Assembly: GCF_003590095.1 (NCBI RefSeq)
Contig: NC_039480.1
Location: 8,657,328 to 8,721,327, forward strand
Length of the DNA stretch: 64,000 nucleotides
Direction of reading: 5' to 3'
From: Trichoplusia ni
Taxonomy: Eukaryota; Arthropoda; Insecta; Lepidoptera; Noctuidae
Of this stretch, positions 35,794-47,570 are shown in pieces. Numbering within the stretch: the first letter of the stretch is position 1; every line of letters starts with the position of its first letter. The notes beneath the pieces were generated by a model. It was not told the origin of the DNA. It did no database searches and saw only the letters and a program-made list of their open reading frames with translations. The position numbers and the translations under genes are program-made.

Positions 35794-38700
35794 ATTAAAT
35801 AGATAAAGTTATTGACGAGTGCGATAAGCGGCGTAGTCGTTTTCACAGAAGTTAATAATAATAAAAAAAACATCTAAAGCTTGTATTCGAATTATCAGAA
35901 CATCTTCAGTCTTAGCGTTCCCAGGGAATAGGAACAGTACAAACCCTACTATATAGAATTTCTCAAACAGAATTCTTCGAAAAATTAGATCTTAAAATGA
36001 CTTGGAAATTCTCTGATAGCTGGTGACGGTGAGATCTCAGCTTATCTCGGCAGTTAAGTGCCGGACCGACTCGACTACTGAGGCCCAATTAAGTAAGCCG
36101 TTTATTTTAATTCAATGTAGATAGGTAGCTAGGTAGACTACCAGGATACCTGGTGACTGCGCATTTGAATCTCTCTGCAATATTACTGGGACTAAATTAA
36201 CAGATGAAGATGTTTTAAAATGTCTAGAGATGGAAGCTTTAAATGAAGCCTTTTCCGTTTAAGGATTGGGAATGAATTTAAATTAAAATTTAGACTGCTC
36301 AAATTATTATACTGCCTTTCCTTTTCATTGTGCGCTCTGCCTTCAAATTTTAAAATAGATGAGGGATTATAAAATAAACAACTTAATCACCAGAATTTTG
36401 GCGACAAAATTTATAAAAATTTAGTCAATTATAAAGCTGATTACACAATTGAAAATACTTGATAATATTAAATACAACTATGATCCGATAAGTATAAAAG
36501 ATACTATGAAAATGAAATTCCTCTTCTATATGAGAAGAGGCAATTTGCCCAAAGTGGAACAGTTCCAGGCTGCCATAACCGCGAGTACAGCCCACTAAGA
36601 CGTTATAACCCCATAATAACATGACATCAAACAACTCATATTATACTATGTTAATGTGCATTAAATAAGATAAATGACACTTGAGGGTGTTAGATAAACA
36701 ATATGGCTGACGAAGTTTACGCTAATGATCTGAGATACAAGGAACAAATGTATTGTTGTGGTATTAACTGTTATATACGGAATATGAATCCATAAATCAT
36801 GAACATCATCATTACAACCAAGTTTCACTATGTTGATATGAATACTGGAATTTATAAACAGAACAAATTTTAATTAAAACAAGTTTTCACGGCACTTTAA
36901 CAAGAGACCAAGAATTTTTAATTAACTTCGCAAACAAAGAAAGATTTGAAACTAAATTCAAAAACATTGATAATAGAAATACTAAACACGGAGATTCTTA
37001 AATTACCTCCAAAAATAACCAATCCGCTTTCACGAATCTGAGAGTAAAGTGTATCTACTCCCATCCGATTTCAATATCGTACTTCAAACTCTAGAAGTCA
37101 TCATTCGAAGCATCTAATCAGTTTACCCCAACTCACTCCGATGGGCGCGAGTGGGTAAGTTTGCGACGTCGGATGCTCTCAAAGGTACTTAAATCGCGAT
37201 TAACAAATTTGCGCTGTGACACCCCTATCTCAGTTCCTGGCATTAGCGAACGATTAGTGACGGCGGGATCTTCGCTATCTGTTTTATACGTGCACTCCAG
37301 TCTCGTAGGACTTTCCCGCCAATATCGAAGACACAGACAGACAAGATACAGTGTATGTAAGTACGTGCGCTCGGTAGAGACCGTGCTTTGTTCCGTCCGT
37401 GGCTACTTTAGACTACAGCTTTATGAACATTGTGAGGTCAAATTGCATAATTCAGAATTGAGCAAAAAAGTCAAATTCCAACTTAATACAAAAAATCTTT
37501 AAAAATATGTTGACCACAAAAAAGTTGGACTAACTCATAAAACAGTAAGTATCTTATAAATATGATTTCGTCACACCAACAACCGTTAAAAAATACACAA
37601 CTCAGAGTTGAACATTTTAGACTTATTTTCATGCTGCGCAGCACACGACAAGTTGGCAACTATTGCTTCGGATGAATGACAAGCTGATTTGAATTCGGAA
37701 CTCGAAAAAAGAGCATAGACCTCCCCTTTTTGAATTGGTTGTTTGCAGTAACTTTTTATTATTTCGTTGTAAACATATCTCCAAAAATAAATGAGCTTTT
37801 AAATAAATATTAATACTACAATATATTTTTTTTAAAGTTTAGGCATGTGCAATATTACAATATTAATATCGATATTTGACAATACTGCTTTGTTATATGT
37901 GACAAGCTTGGCAATTAGAATGCGTTCCATGTTCAAATCTATTTTGTTTTCGCATATTTTTTTTTATTTACGAACGTTTATGGTATAATTTATTTTTTCA
38001 TAATCCGGTAAACAGACCAAAAAGGTCGAGTCCCAGTGACTCGTCACGAATACAATTGTCCAGTTACAGTTACCCACAAAATATAGTATCCGTCAAAATG
38101 TGGGTTATTTTTCATCCAGCAATTTCATGAAAGGAATATATGAGTGTATGACATTGAATCCCAGAAACGTGTTTCGGGTACACTGGATATCTCGAGAGTA
38201 CGTGGAAGGACTTGCTTTTGGTCGAATTTCCTCTTTTCCAAGCTTTCGGAAATACCATCTTATGCAAGTATAAGAGCTATAGTTTTGTGTCCACGTAGAT
38301 TCTTGGTATGTTTGAAGTACGAGTTGGACTCACGACATTCACGAGCGTTCCGTACAAATGCAGGCTAAAAAACAAATCGGAAGGGTGACAAAAAATGGGC
38401 GTTTTGTGTTTCCGTTGGAAACCTAATCATGAATCCGTGTCTTAATAGTAAAATATAATTCATGAAACCGCATTACTATTTGCAAAATTACATAATTTCT
38501 TTGTTTACTATCAGAACTTTTTAATATCCACGCTAACTTATACCATTTAGTCTCAAGATACAATTCGCATGCACATAGCTTGGTAAGTACGGAAAATCGT
38601 TAAAGATAAAGCTAGCAGAAATACTGAACTTGTCAAATACAATCCCAGCACTGCTCGTTGTTGCGTAATCCATATATTTTGCAAAGAGTACGCTTGAAGA

Positions 38701-41420
38701 AAGGTTTGTGTCAAGAAGGTGAGTCTACTCGTACTTGGCCAAGTGTATAGAATTGATGGGCATTGTTATTGCCTTTCTGGTGATAATAGGGGTTTATAGC
38801 TATTTATCATTCTACGAATATTATGGACTACGAAATAAGTGTTAATTTATCGAAAATGCTACCATCGTTAAGTAATTTTATCAATTCGGTATATCGAGGT
38901 CTGGTGCTGGGCAAAAGCCTACATTTGTATTAAACTCTTTAGCTAATTTCCAAAAAAGTTTTATTTCAGCCACTTTCATTTTTTCAATATCGGCAAACGT
39001 AGCTGCAGAATACCACTGTAAAATGATCTACATGCCAAGGAAAAGCTCATTAAAAACATGCCTTAGTTAATTCATATTAACTGGATCCGTATTTTTTATT
39101 ACTTTGGAAAAATAACGTTTTTTCAATTAATTTACATTAAATTGAATCATAAATTTAATGAGTCAGGTCAATGAATATTTGAGGCATGTTTAAGTCATGG
39201 ATCAACACATTTAAATCTATTTCATACTTCATTACCCATTAGCTAAGGTCGCCGGTCGTCACATACTTCATCAGCGTGACGCACAGAGTCTACGAATGTC
39301 GGCGGTATTTCATTAGAACGGCTATCACAAACAGTTAATATCATGTTAATTTTGGACACATCGCTATAACTGTCGCCCAAATTACGCCTGACGCACAACC
39401 TGCCAACTATTCCAATAGCTATCAGATGGATCAAATTCATGAAATGTCACTATGTATGTCACAAAAGAAGTTTTTCGAATATGACATAGGAGCGTAGACT
39501 GGGTTTAAAAGTAGTAAAAATAAATGTCTGCCAAGCAAGAATACAATCCAAAACATTTTTTTTGATTGGGTGTCATAAGTAATGTTTACTCAAATAAAGC
39601 AAATTAAAAATTGGAGGCTAACTACGTCACTGGTCGAAGAGGACAAAATATTTGTTAATTGTTTCGTATTTCCTGAATATCATAGAAATTACTACGAAAC
39701 GAGGCTATCGTATTCGATAATCGATTTAATATACATATGGTCTTGTACAAATAGGCTTTTTCCCATGATAAAATACTGTCTACAGAACAATATACCTGTT
39801 AAGTTTAAAATACTCTTTCCATCAAATAAATTTTCCGACACAAGTTCTAATGTTCGTAGTAACTGAACCTTCTGGCTAAACTTGTATTTGTTCTGCTGTT
39901 GTCATGAATGACATTTACTGTATTAATATGATTGCTATACGAAGTTGAACTGACACTATTCTGTCACCAACAAATGTATTGTAGCCTATATAATATACAG
40001 TGTATGTTGATCACACAAATACATACACATGTATGTACCTACACAGATATATATTATGTATGATCTACAGAAATGCTTTAGGCAGTAGGTAATATATTTA
40101 TGTCTCAATCTCCTAGTAGGTATGAGCTCTAGGCGTACTGCTTTCCTTACTGGATACTTTAAATATTTATATTTGAACTTTGAAAAAAATATTTCTAGCA
40201 TAAAATAAGTCATAATTACTTTATTATCTCGCAAAACGATCAGTTTTAAACATCGCATGGTCTTTGACCGGTATCGAACTGAAAATGGTAGGCTGAACAA
40301 TTCACGAAAAAATCTTGAGACGTCCAGAAATAAATAAATGTATACATACCTAGCATCATGCCCCAAATTGATCGAAAATGTACGAATCAATCTTACGTAC
40401 TCATTGCCGGCAGACAGCCGCTTAATCTAGTTTTTGTCGCCCTACATCCCGAAGAAATAAAAACATCTCTACATTATAGGTACATTTACGAGATATCAAA
40501 TAAAAACTATTAAAAATCTATTGTAGGCATAGTACTTCAACATAAGGATTTTTAAATCAATTTTAACATTTGTGGGAAACTAACTAAGTATTTACTTAGA
40601 ACTAGCAGGAATCTCGACCAACACACAAACACACACCACACCCTCTCCTTGTACGTATTTCGCAAAAATTAATACCTAATTGAAATAACTAAAGTTTTGA
40701 CAATATCCCCATTTTTTCCAAGGTCAAGCTTTAAAAGTAAGTATCAAAAAAACCTTAGCTGTGAATCTACAAAGATATTTTTGGAAAAAATGTGCAAAAC
40801 AAATATCATTCCTTCCTTCTAATTTTATAGATACTAAGTACTTAAGTAACTAGCATAATGAATAAAAACCATCTGATATGTATGAAGCAAGCCCACGCAT
40901 CCGTTAGTTCCACACACTTCCTTCCCTAATCGTTCTAATTAAAACCTTCTTTAGAAACTTGACGCTGGAGTTACAGTTTTTATTCATAGCTTTGAAAACA
41001 ACAGATTGTTCCTAATATCAACAGCTGTCAGCCAGTTAAATGCGATATGGAATAACTGTACATAATATACTGACAATACTTAGCAAATCGCACGGGGTGG
41101 GTAACTAACGACTTTTGCGAAGGAAAAAGTTAAAAGAACTCAAATTATTACCTCAAATAGAAGTAGCAAGAATTTTGTTTGTATTTCTGTCTAAACAATC
41201 ACCAACAAAACGAAACCATACCCTTAAACATAAATATAACAATTCTTTTCGACCAACAAAGCAGTTAAAATAACCTTAATAAGCTTCTAAGAAGTGTGAG
41301 AACACTTCGGTACTCAGTAAACGTTTCCGGGAACGCCAAAGTGTAAACGAAACTTTGAACACTGTTTTGCCAGTTCGCCGAAATAACAAAAGCGTAACAA
41401 TAAGGAAAACGAAAAGCGTC
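35794..41420. other. Noncoding stretch
   Basis: The largest repeat-poor interval. A GC-richer block at 37140-37400 contains TTTTATACG followed by CCAGTCTCG and a good donor (GTAT|GTAAGTACG near 37356), so it may hold a 5' noncoding exon. At about 38905, TGCTGGGCAAAAGCCTA is a scrap of the LINE tail. The 134-codon minus-strand frame at 39986-40390 is AT-driven and not called. Confidence 0.35.
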
Positions 41421-41575
41421 ACTCACAAACGTGCCCGCGGACACATGATTACTCTCAGAAACGGATAGTTTTCGCATTCACTGACAGATCTGGTCGCGTT
41501 CAATCGGACGTACGGACCGGACAAGGGTCGGACAACACCGCGCGCAGCGATCCGCCCTCATCCGGGCATTATCAC
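41421..41575 (-). promoter_or_regulatory. Candidate minus-strand promoter and 5' exon
   Basis: Reading the minus strand, a GC-rich block (41575-41490) leads into GATCTGTCAGTGAATGCG, where TCAGTGA is a textbook insect initiator (start near 41482). It is followed by about 55 nt and a GTGAGT donor (41426-41421). No TATA box is seen, as in many housekeeping or developmental promoters. If real, the transcript runs leftward through the 41 kb to the left. No partner exon has been identified. Confidence 0.3.
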
Positions 41576-42979
41576 GTTATTGACATGTGTACTGATGTTT
41601 TGCTGGGATATCTGTTAATAAGTTTTTGTGGCAATCTGGAATTCTATCATACTTTGGGTCAGTGCCGTTTTTATCGGACTCGTAATATGAGCGGTCGAAA
41701 TATCGCATTGGGGCAAAAATATGGAGATACTCTTTTGTAAAATAAATCTTTTCTACGAGTTCTGTTCTTCTACGATTTTAGATTCCAATAATTAGGATCC
41801 AGATTTCCTCACCAAGTTTTTCCAGCACCCATACACAGTAGTTTTTAAGAATCATTTAGAAAGTACAATATAACTCAAAAAAGTCACATTGATCAAACCT
41901 GCTCCTCACGCATGCAAACGCTTTCAAAGGAACGCAAAGCCATCACGATTACACGGTTTACTTACAGCATTCAAGATTATCCGGCTCACAATAATCGTAC
42001 ATTAAGAAAAAGAAAAAAGGTGTATTTTTTATTATCATTTGGGTAATAAAACACACAAACCGACTAGATCAAAGCTGTCAGAGGCCGTCAACACTCGTAC
42101 GTCAGGGGGGAACAATATCAAAATTTAAATTGGACGTGTTGAGCGAAACGGGAAATAATTGTATTTTTGTTTTTGGGGGTAAAATATCAGAATAAAAAAT
42201 ATTGCGCCCTTGGGACATGTAGGGACATGACCCGAACATGAGGCCTTTGATGTTGGAGTCAATTGTAAATATTGTTACACAAAGTGGTCTGTGTTTAGCG
42301 CACAATGTCTTTTATTTGGCGAAGGTTGTTACTCGGATTAATTTTGTTTGACATTACATTGTTGAAAGATTGTTGACTTTATATTAATGCTGTCTTACCG
42401 CTAGATTGTTAGTATAAAGTTGTGATAGACAACTTTCAGAGCATGTTATGTACCTACGTTATGCGTATATCACGGTCTTCGTTGATTTGTCATTTATTTT
42501 TTAATTAAATATCTAAATCAGTGTGCTACATTTTCTGTACTGAAAGATGTTTAAAGTTGTTGTATAAATTAATTAACAAGTTTCTTATCTTACTTCATTA
42601 CGAAACGAAATGAATAAATATTTACGCACGGAACGAAAATAAAAATATAATAAATCGAATACATTTCTGACTAACTTTTAAACCACTCTATACAAATTAG
42701 CTAACCAGTTCTAATCTCCTTCAAATAAACAAAAACTCTATTATTATCACGTTAAGGTTAATTATCCATAAGTCTCGATTACCTTTATCGTGAATATCTC
42801 ATCACCGTAGAATGTTCGAGATGATAAAATTTCGCGGAACTCGGTAATGTAACGGCTTTCACGGCGTAATGTTCGTTTTGATATAAAAGAGATTAAAGAG
42901 ATATTCAAATGCCACCTGAAGCGATAGGCCTTCCGCCCGAATATAAAAAGATACACACTGCCACTGAAAAACACTTACC
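41576..42979. other. Noncoding AT-rich stretch
   Basis: No gene or family repeat is recognised. Confidence 0.4.
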
Positions 42980-43140
42980 ATGGCTGGGGTTTTGGTCTGG
43001 TGGTTAGTAGCCCTGACTGCTACACCGGAGGTCTCGAGTTCGATTCCCACCTAGAAAGAATGTTTGTGTGATGAGCACTAACATTTGTCCTGTGTCTAGG
43101 TGTAACTAGATGGCGTTGTTTGAAAGTTGTGCAATATGAT
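42980..43140 (+). mobile_element. tRNA-derived SINE ('GGTCTAGTGGTTAG' family), internally deleted
   Basis: The A-box region TTGGTCTGGTGGTTAGTAGC is followed by a B box, GTCTCGAGTTCGATTCCC, then TTTGTGTGATGAGCAC and the tail CTAGATGGCGTTG. Compared with the copy at 47.3 kb it lacks about 100 nt between GTCTAGGTGTA and CTAGATGGCG. Confidence 0.75.
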
Positions 43141-43374
43141 AACGATTCATTTGCTTAACCTGATAACCATCAATCTGGAACTCTGAAACATAACAGAGCA
43201 AATTCACCCCTATCTCTGCAGCTTAATGCCCATATTATTTCTATCTATTAGTCGTTAGTACGCTGTTAGTTGTGCAATAATACTATTTTAAAAATTAATA
43301 GAATATGATCAGGTGCTACTTTATAAGCTTCTTCTCACTACTTTATTTGGACTCAGGTTTAAGGTCGGACAATA
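43141..43374. other. Short noncoding spacer
   Basis: AT-rich spacer between two repeats. Nothing is recognised. Confidence 0.4.
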
Positions 43375-43512
43375 CGACTAGGTAGTTTCTGCCGCGAGTC
43401 GACTCGCCGCGTGAGCCCATGATTTGCGAACTCGTTTGGGTCCGAAACTAGTTCAATTTCGATAAATACGCTTGTGGAAACCGTTGCATTATTTAATAAT
43501 GGATCTTCTCGT
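43375..43512 (-). repeat. Dispersed 'CCCGACTAGTT' repeat, copy 3
   Basis: Contains GAGTCGACTCGCCGCGTGAG, GGGTCCGAAACTAGTT and, at the right, GGAAACCGTTGCATTATTTA, then ATAATGG. The last block matches the end of the 5.8 kb copy almost base for base. The internal order suggests a rearranged or inverted relative. Strand is tentative. Confidence 0.5.
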
Positions 43513-44649
43513 AAAATATTTCCATTCAAATATTTAAAAAGATATCTCCAAAGATTCCCGCCGCGGTTGTCTCTGTGTCTCCGATTGCTTTGGGGAAATG
43601 TGTGAACGAAGGCCGCAGCAGATTGTGTGCCCTTTGTTCAGTTAGGCGTATTGTTTGCCAATATCAACACGCTTTTATTCACGAAAATATCTAATTTACA
43701 ATAATGGGAAAAGCTCCGTTTTGAATATATTAGAGCATTCCTCTCGAAGAGTTTGTAGACTTGTACAGTTGCTCACAAAAAAAAATAGGATGTAATGCGA
43801 TATTTTTTGTGAGACGTAGTTAAATTATTTGATGAGAAGTTATTAATCATTTGCCATCATGTGTGGACATATTCAATTTTCAAATATTTTGGTTTATTTT
43901 CTAAACTTTAACATACATATGTATTAAGCTTGAAAAAAGCATACAAGCACAGTAATAAATAGACAACTTCGGAACAGCATTAGAGACATGTTAAAAAGCT
44001 TTACGGAGAAAATATATATAAATCGAATATAAGAATAAACTCTTTGCGTTTTATTACATTCAGAACACTTATTGAAAAACAAATTCAATATGATTCTGTA
44101 AAAATAATAATATTTTCTCAACGTGATTATTTTTCTCACAACTGTACATAAAAATTTATGGCCAATATTATTTCTGAATCAACATTTTAAGTATTATTCG
44201 TTATTGGATTCGTACTCAAATGATAAAATATTTTAATATTCGGCGTAAACTATTTGTCTCTAGAAGGTTAGGAATTTATTTTTAAATGCAATTTTGCAAA
44301 AGCTGTTCTTTTTTTCAAAATCATCATTATGTCAAAATGACTGACGATATATTACCGCCGATATGTTTTCGTTTTCATGTCAATCACAGACTATTAAATT
44401 CTTCTTTTTGAAATTTGAATTTTCAGTTGAGTTGAGTTGTTTATTGATATAGGTGAACTAAATATTATGCGAAGCTACATCGCTATTTATGTTACAGTAT
44501 TAATTATGCTGCATGTATGGTTTTGTTTGGATAGAAGATAAATTTGTCCGTACCCATGCAGCAGTTTATTTGTCACCGATCAACAAACAAACTTATGTCT
44601 ATAAATCTATCACGTAACCTTGATCTTTATTTTTTTTTATTTGTTATTA
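43513..44649. other. Noncoding AT-rich stretch
   Basis: Nothing is supported. A GC-balanced stretch at 43550-43650 is unassigned. Confidence 0.4.
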
Positions 44650-44755
44650 TATAGCAGTAATAGAAAATCCTCACCTGTGAAAATTTTCATAAGATGGTGG
44701 ACAGACAGATAACCCTACTGCTATGATTCCGTGTTTACCCTTTATTAATATATTC
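44650..44755 (+). mobile_element. Tail of an 'AAGTGCGAG' family SINE
   Basis: CTGTGAAAATTTTCATAAGA, then GGTGGACAGACAG and TGATTCCGTGTTTACCCTT correspond to the 3' portion of the 19.3 and 51.5 kb copies. Strongly decayed. Confidence 0.45.
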
Positions 44756-46156
44756 CAACTCTTATAAAGAAAATAATAAAGACGAAAGAGTATTAGTAAA
44801 GCTAATAAAATATGAAAAAGTTATGAAAAATCGCAAAATAAACATCAAATTTCAAAATAACTGTGTTTTAATTCTACAATAAGAGCTGCAGTTGTCACTG
44901 TCATACACAGAGCAATGGGCAATAAGCGCAGGTGTTAGGAATATTCAATTTAGATAAGAAGGCACTTCGGCAAGTCTTTTGGAATACATTGGAGTGAATG
45001 GCCCATTCGCAACGACTACATCCGAACAGTTTAATTCCATTGCAGAGTGCATGTAGGCTATATTGCAGTGGAGGCCGGATGTTATGACTTTTATACCTTA
45101 TATAATATACATCATTGGTTTTGTTATTAAAAATATATATATTATACAATTTGGTGTGTCTTTTAAACATAATGTCTTTTAATAAATGAATGATATTTGG
45201 TTCGGTAATCTTTATTGTTGTTATACATTTTTGAGTGCGTACGTTTTTAAACTTAGTGTTTAGACCACTATACACTATATTCTATAAGATTGTTGGCCTC
45301 CTTTAAGCACTTAAACAAATGGAGTGTAGATGTAATATCTTAGATTATGTGTTTGAATGAAACTAATTCTTAAAACTCTTTGTATTGCGTTCTTAAAAAC
45401 ATTGGCGCCATTTCTTTATGTTTAATGTACCATACATACAGAATTAAATGACAATTCTTTCCATTTTCGAACTTCAACTATTAATAAAAAATGAAATGCT
45501 CACATGAAAAGAAATTATAATAAGAATGGCATGCATTCAATACCAAAACGTATTTATTCAAACTTTTGTAGGACACTTCAGTAAAAGCCGAAATTAAAGC
45601 AAGTAATATTTAATTTCACCTACAAGATTTTTACGAGATGAAAAAGTTAATTAAGCGTAGGAATGATTTAAGGGATTTCTCGATGAGGGTCCGGCGTTAA
45701 GGGCCTCATACACTCACAAGCCCTTTGTGGTCGAAAAGGAAGGGAAATGTTGACTTGGACTTTGTTAATTTGAAATAATACAAGATTTTTTAATGTTATG
45801 GTTTTTCAATCTCAATTTTTTGGCAGCTGTTATACGTTCTGCCCTCTTTTCCTGTACCTATAGATAATGTTCAATAAGTGATGCTTTTTTTTTGCTGTAT
45901 TTTAGCAGACGTGCAAGTAGTATGTCGAGTTTGCCATGCAATCCTACGAACGGACCTTGGTTGAAAAGTTACTTGAGTTAAGTGTAATTCAAGTAACGTA
46001 AAAATAACATCGAAAGGAAGTTTTTAAAAATAAATTAAGGACTAAGGAAGTTAGTTCATTAGATTAAATGTAATTAAACAAAACCTGTTTGTTAAAGCCC
46101 TATTAACACAGTAATGTGACTCGTTAATTAATTATCGAAGTTGATAATATATTTCG
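44756..46156. other. Noncoding stretch upstream of the peptide gene
   Basis: The 124-codon minus-strand frame at 44901-45275 is Cys-rich near its end but begins without ATG and has no splice or domain support. The 500 nt before the TATA box contain the GC-richer segment 45665-45730 with the kappaB-like GGGATTTCTC. Regulatory content is inference. Confidence 0.35.
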
Positions 46157-46162
46157 TATAAA
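46157..46162 (+). promoter_or_regulatory. TATA box of the small secreted peptide gene
   Basis: TATAAA in the context CGTATAAATGCAGC lies 57 nt upstream of the start codon at 46214. A start site about 30 nt downstream (near 46187) would give a 5' UTR of about 25 nt, as in many small lepidopteran secreted-protein genes. Further upstream, GGGATTTCTC near 45672 fits a loose insect NF-kappaB consensus, but one degenerate match is weak evidence. Confidence 0.6.
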
Positions 46163-46213
46163 TGCAGCACAATACTGGAACGAATGCAGAAGAGTATGTT
46201 ATTTTGTATCAAC

Positions 46214-47149
46214 ATGTTGAAGTTAACACAAATTGGTTTATTGGTAATTGTTGCCCTCTCTTTCTTACTGGTGAGTTCTGGGTTTTCGTTTCTTTATCTA
46301 CATAGTTTGAATTCTAAGTTGCGAATTTTGTGTAAACCTTTCTAAATAAATATCGTATTTATTTATTTGGTCTTTAAAATAAGCGACTATGCTCACTCTT
46401 TAGGGCCACATAGATCTAAATACAGGTACTAGTTTAATAAAGTTGAAGAGTTTGTTTGAACTACTATATTGTGAATTATAAAACTTTATGAAATTATGAT
46501 TGTCATTTATTTAACGGAGTGAATACAAAAAAGTTGCCACGCGTGGGATGTATCCTATATACGTCGAACGTGTTAACTTTTTTCAATGGTAAATATATGG
46601 ACGATTTTGAAAGAAAATGATTATATTTTTCGGCAGTTTTCCAACGGGTGCCATGTGGACAGCTGGTTTGAGCCCTCGACGTTTATTTAATTTAATAAAA
46701 TAAAACGCTAAGCGAACTTTTCATAAATCTTCCAACTAAATTGAAAAAGAGATCTTACTCTCAGTGCATAAGTGAGTAAAATATTTTATTTATTTCGCTT
46801 ACAGAACGTGGAATGTCGTTTCCAGCTTGCGCCTCAAGTTAACGAAGCTGATGGCTGTAAGTAGAAAAATATCTAGAAACATCTTAGTTTATTTTGTATT
46901 TGTAGGTGAAATAAAGATTATTATATGCATAAAACTATGCTCTTAGATCTAAGTTTCATTTGAGAGATACAAAATCACTGCGCTTTATATAAACGCGATT
47001 ATATTACGATAATGCCCTTTTAGTTGTCTAGTGTGTGGATATCTCAATGGGGCAGGCCACTAACGGTTTGATTCCAGAATTAGTTGAAGTTAAAATATGA
47101 TTAATTCTTTTTTTCAGATGACGAGTCGGACTTGCTTTTTGGAAAATAA
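46214..47149 (+). CDS. Three-exon gene for a small secreted peptide (46 aa), possibly amidated
   Basis: CDS exons are 46214-46270, 46805-46856 and 47118-47149 (57+52+32 nt = 46 codons plus TAA). Exon 1 encodes MLKLTQIGLLVIVALSFLL, a typical signal peptide, and ends at a GTGAGT donor in phase 0. Intron 1 (534 nt) ends in a pyrimidine tract plus ACAG. Exon 2 starts NVECRFQLAP and ends in phase 1 at GTAAGT. Intron 2 (261 nt) ends in TTCTTTTTTTCAG. Exon 3 completes a Tyr codon and reads YDESDLLFGK then stop. Predicted cleavage is near NVEC|RFQL, leaving an acidic peptide of about 23 residues with no disulfide pair. The terminal Gly-Lys resembles an amidation signal (Lys trimmed, Gly converted to amide), giving a C-terminal Leu-Leu-Phe-amide. 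There are no dibasic sites. A TATA box lies 57 nt upstream of the ATG and AATAAA follows the stop. The family is not recognised. A neuropeptide-like or immune/secretory peptide is possible. The gene structure is well supported; the function is not. Confidence 0.8.
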
Positions 47150-47195
47150 ATTATTTGGCTTAGAGTAATATAATAAACATAATGTTTATTAAATA
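47145..47195 (+). terminator. Polyadenylation region of the small secreted peptide gene
   Basis: One AATAAA overlaps the stop codon (47145-47150) and a second lies at 47172-47177, 23 nt past the stop. Cleavage would be expected around 47190-47200 after the second signal. The 3' UTR is therefore very short. Confidence 0.55.
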
Positions 47196-47313
47196 TAGTA
47201 TTTTTACACTTAAATGCAAAAATGGCTGATGAATCACGATGTAAGAAAACAAGGTTTTCTGCCAATATTGGCGTTTCTAAGTAGCCTTAAGATACATGAC
47301 ACTTTCATAAATT

Positions 47314-47570
47314 GACGAGCCTGTTGGTCTAGTGGTTAGTGACCCTGACTGCTATACCGGAGGTCGTGGGTTCGATTCCCACCCAGGACAAATGTTTGTG
47401 TGATGAGCACGATCATTTGTTCTGTGTCTGGGTATAATTTATCTATATTAGGTATGTATTTAGAAATATATAAGTATGTTTATCAGTTGTCTAGTACTCA
47501 TAATACAAGCTCTGCTTAGTTTGAGACTAGATGGCGTTGTGTGAAAGTTGTGGAATATTTTTATTATAAA
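47314..47570 (+). mobile_element. tRNA-derived SINE, full-length-looking
   Basis: GTTGGTCTAGTGGTTAGTGA is a good A box and GGTCGTGGGTTCGATTCCCA a good B box. The body continues TTTGTGTGATGAGCACGATC and the tail ends TAGATGGCGTTGTGTGAAAG, then an AT-rich end. Length is about 255 nt. It lies some 120 nt past the polyadenylation region of the peptide gene, on the same strand. The anticodon arm does not fold as a functional tRNA. Confidence 0.8.

Noticed and set aside
37161..37502. 113-codon plus-strand ORF
   Set aside because: TTG start and basic low-information sequence. The GC-richer block is better explained as a possible 5' noncoding exon or regulatory DNA.
39986..40390. Longest ORF of the window (134 codons, minus strand)
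   Set aside because: AT-driven composition rich in Tyr, Ile, Phe, Lys and Arg, with no domain, signal or splice context. Expected by chance in AT-rich DNA of this size.
44901..45275. 124-codon minus-strand frame with a Cys-rich end
   Set aside because: It opens at GTG rather than ATG, shows no exon boundaries and has no recognisable Cys framework.
47314..47400. tRNA gene (good A and B boxes)
   Set aside because: The anticodon arm and acceptor ends do not pair, and a long shared body and tail follow, so it is the head of a SINE. The same holds at 24.1, 43.0 and 56.4 kb.
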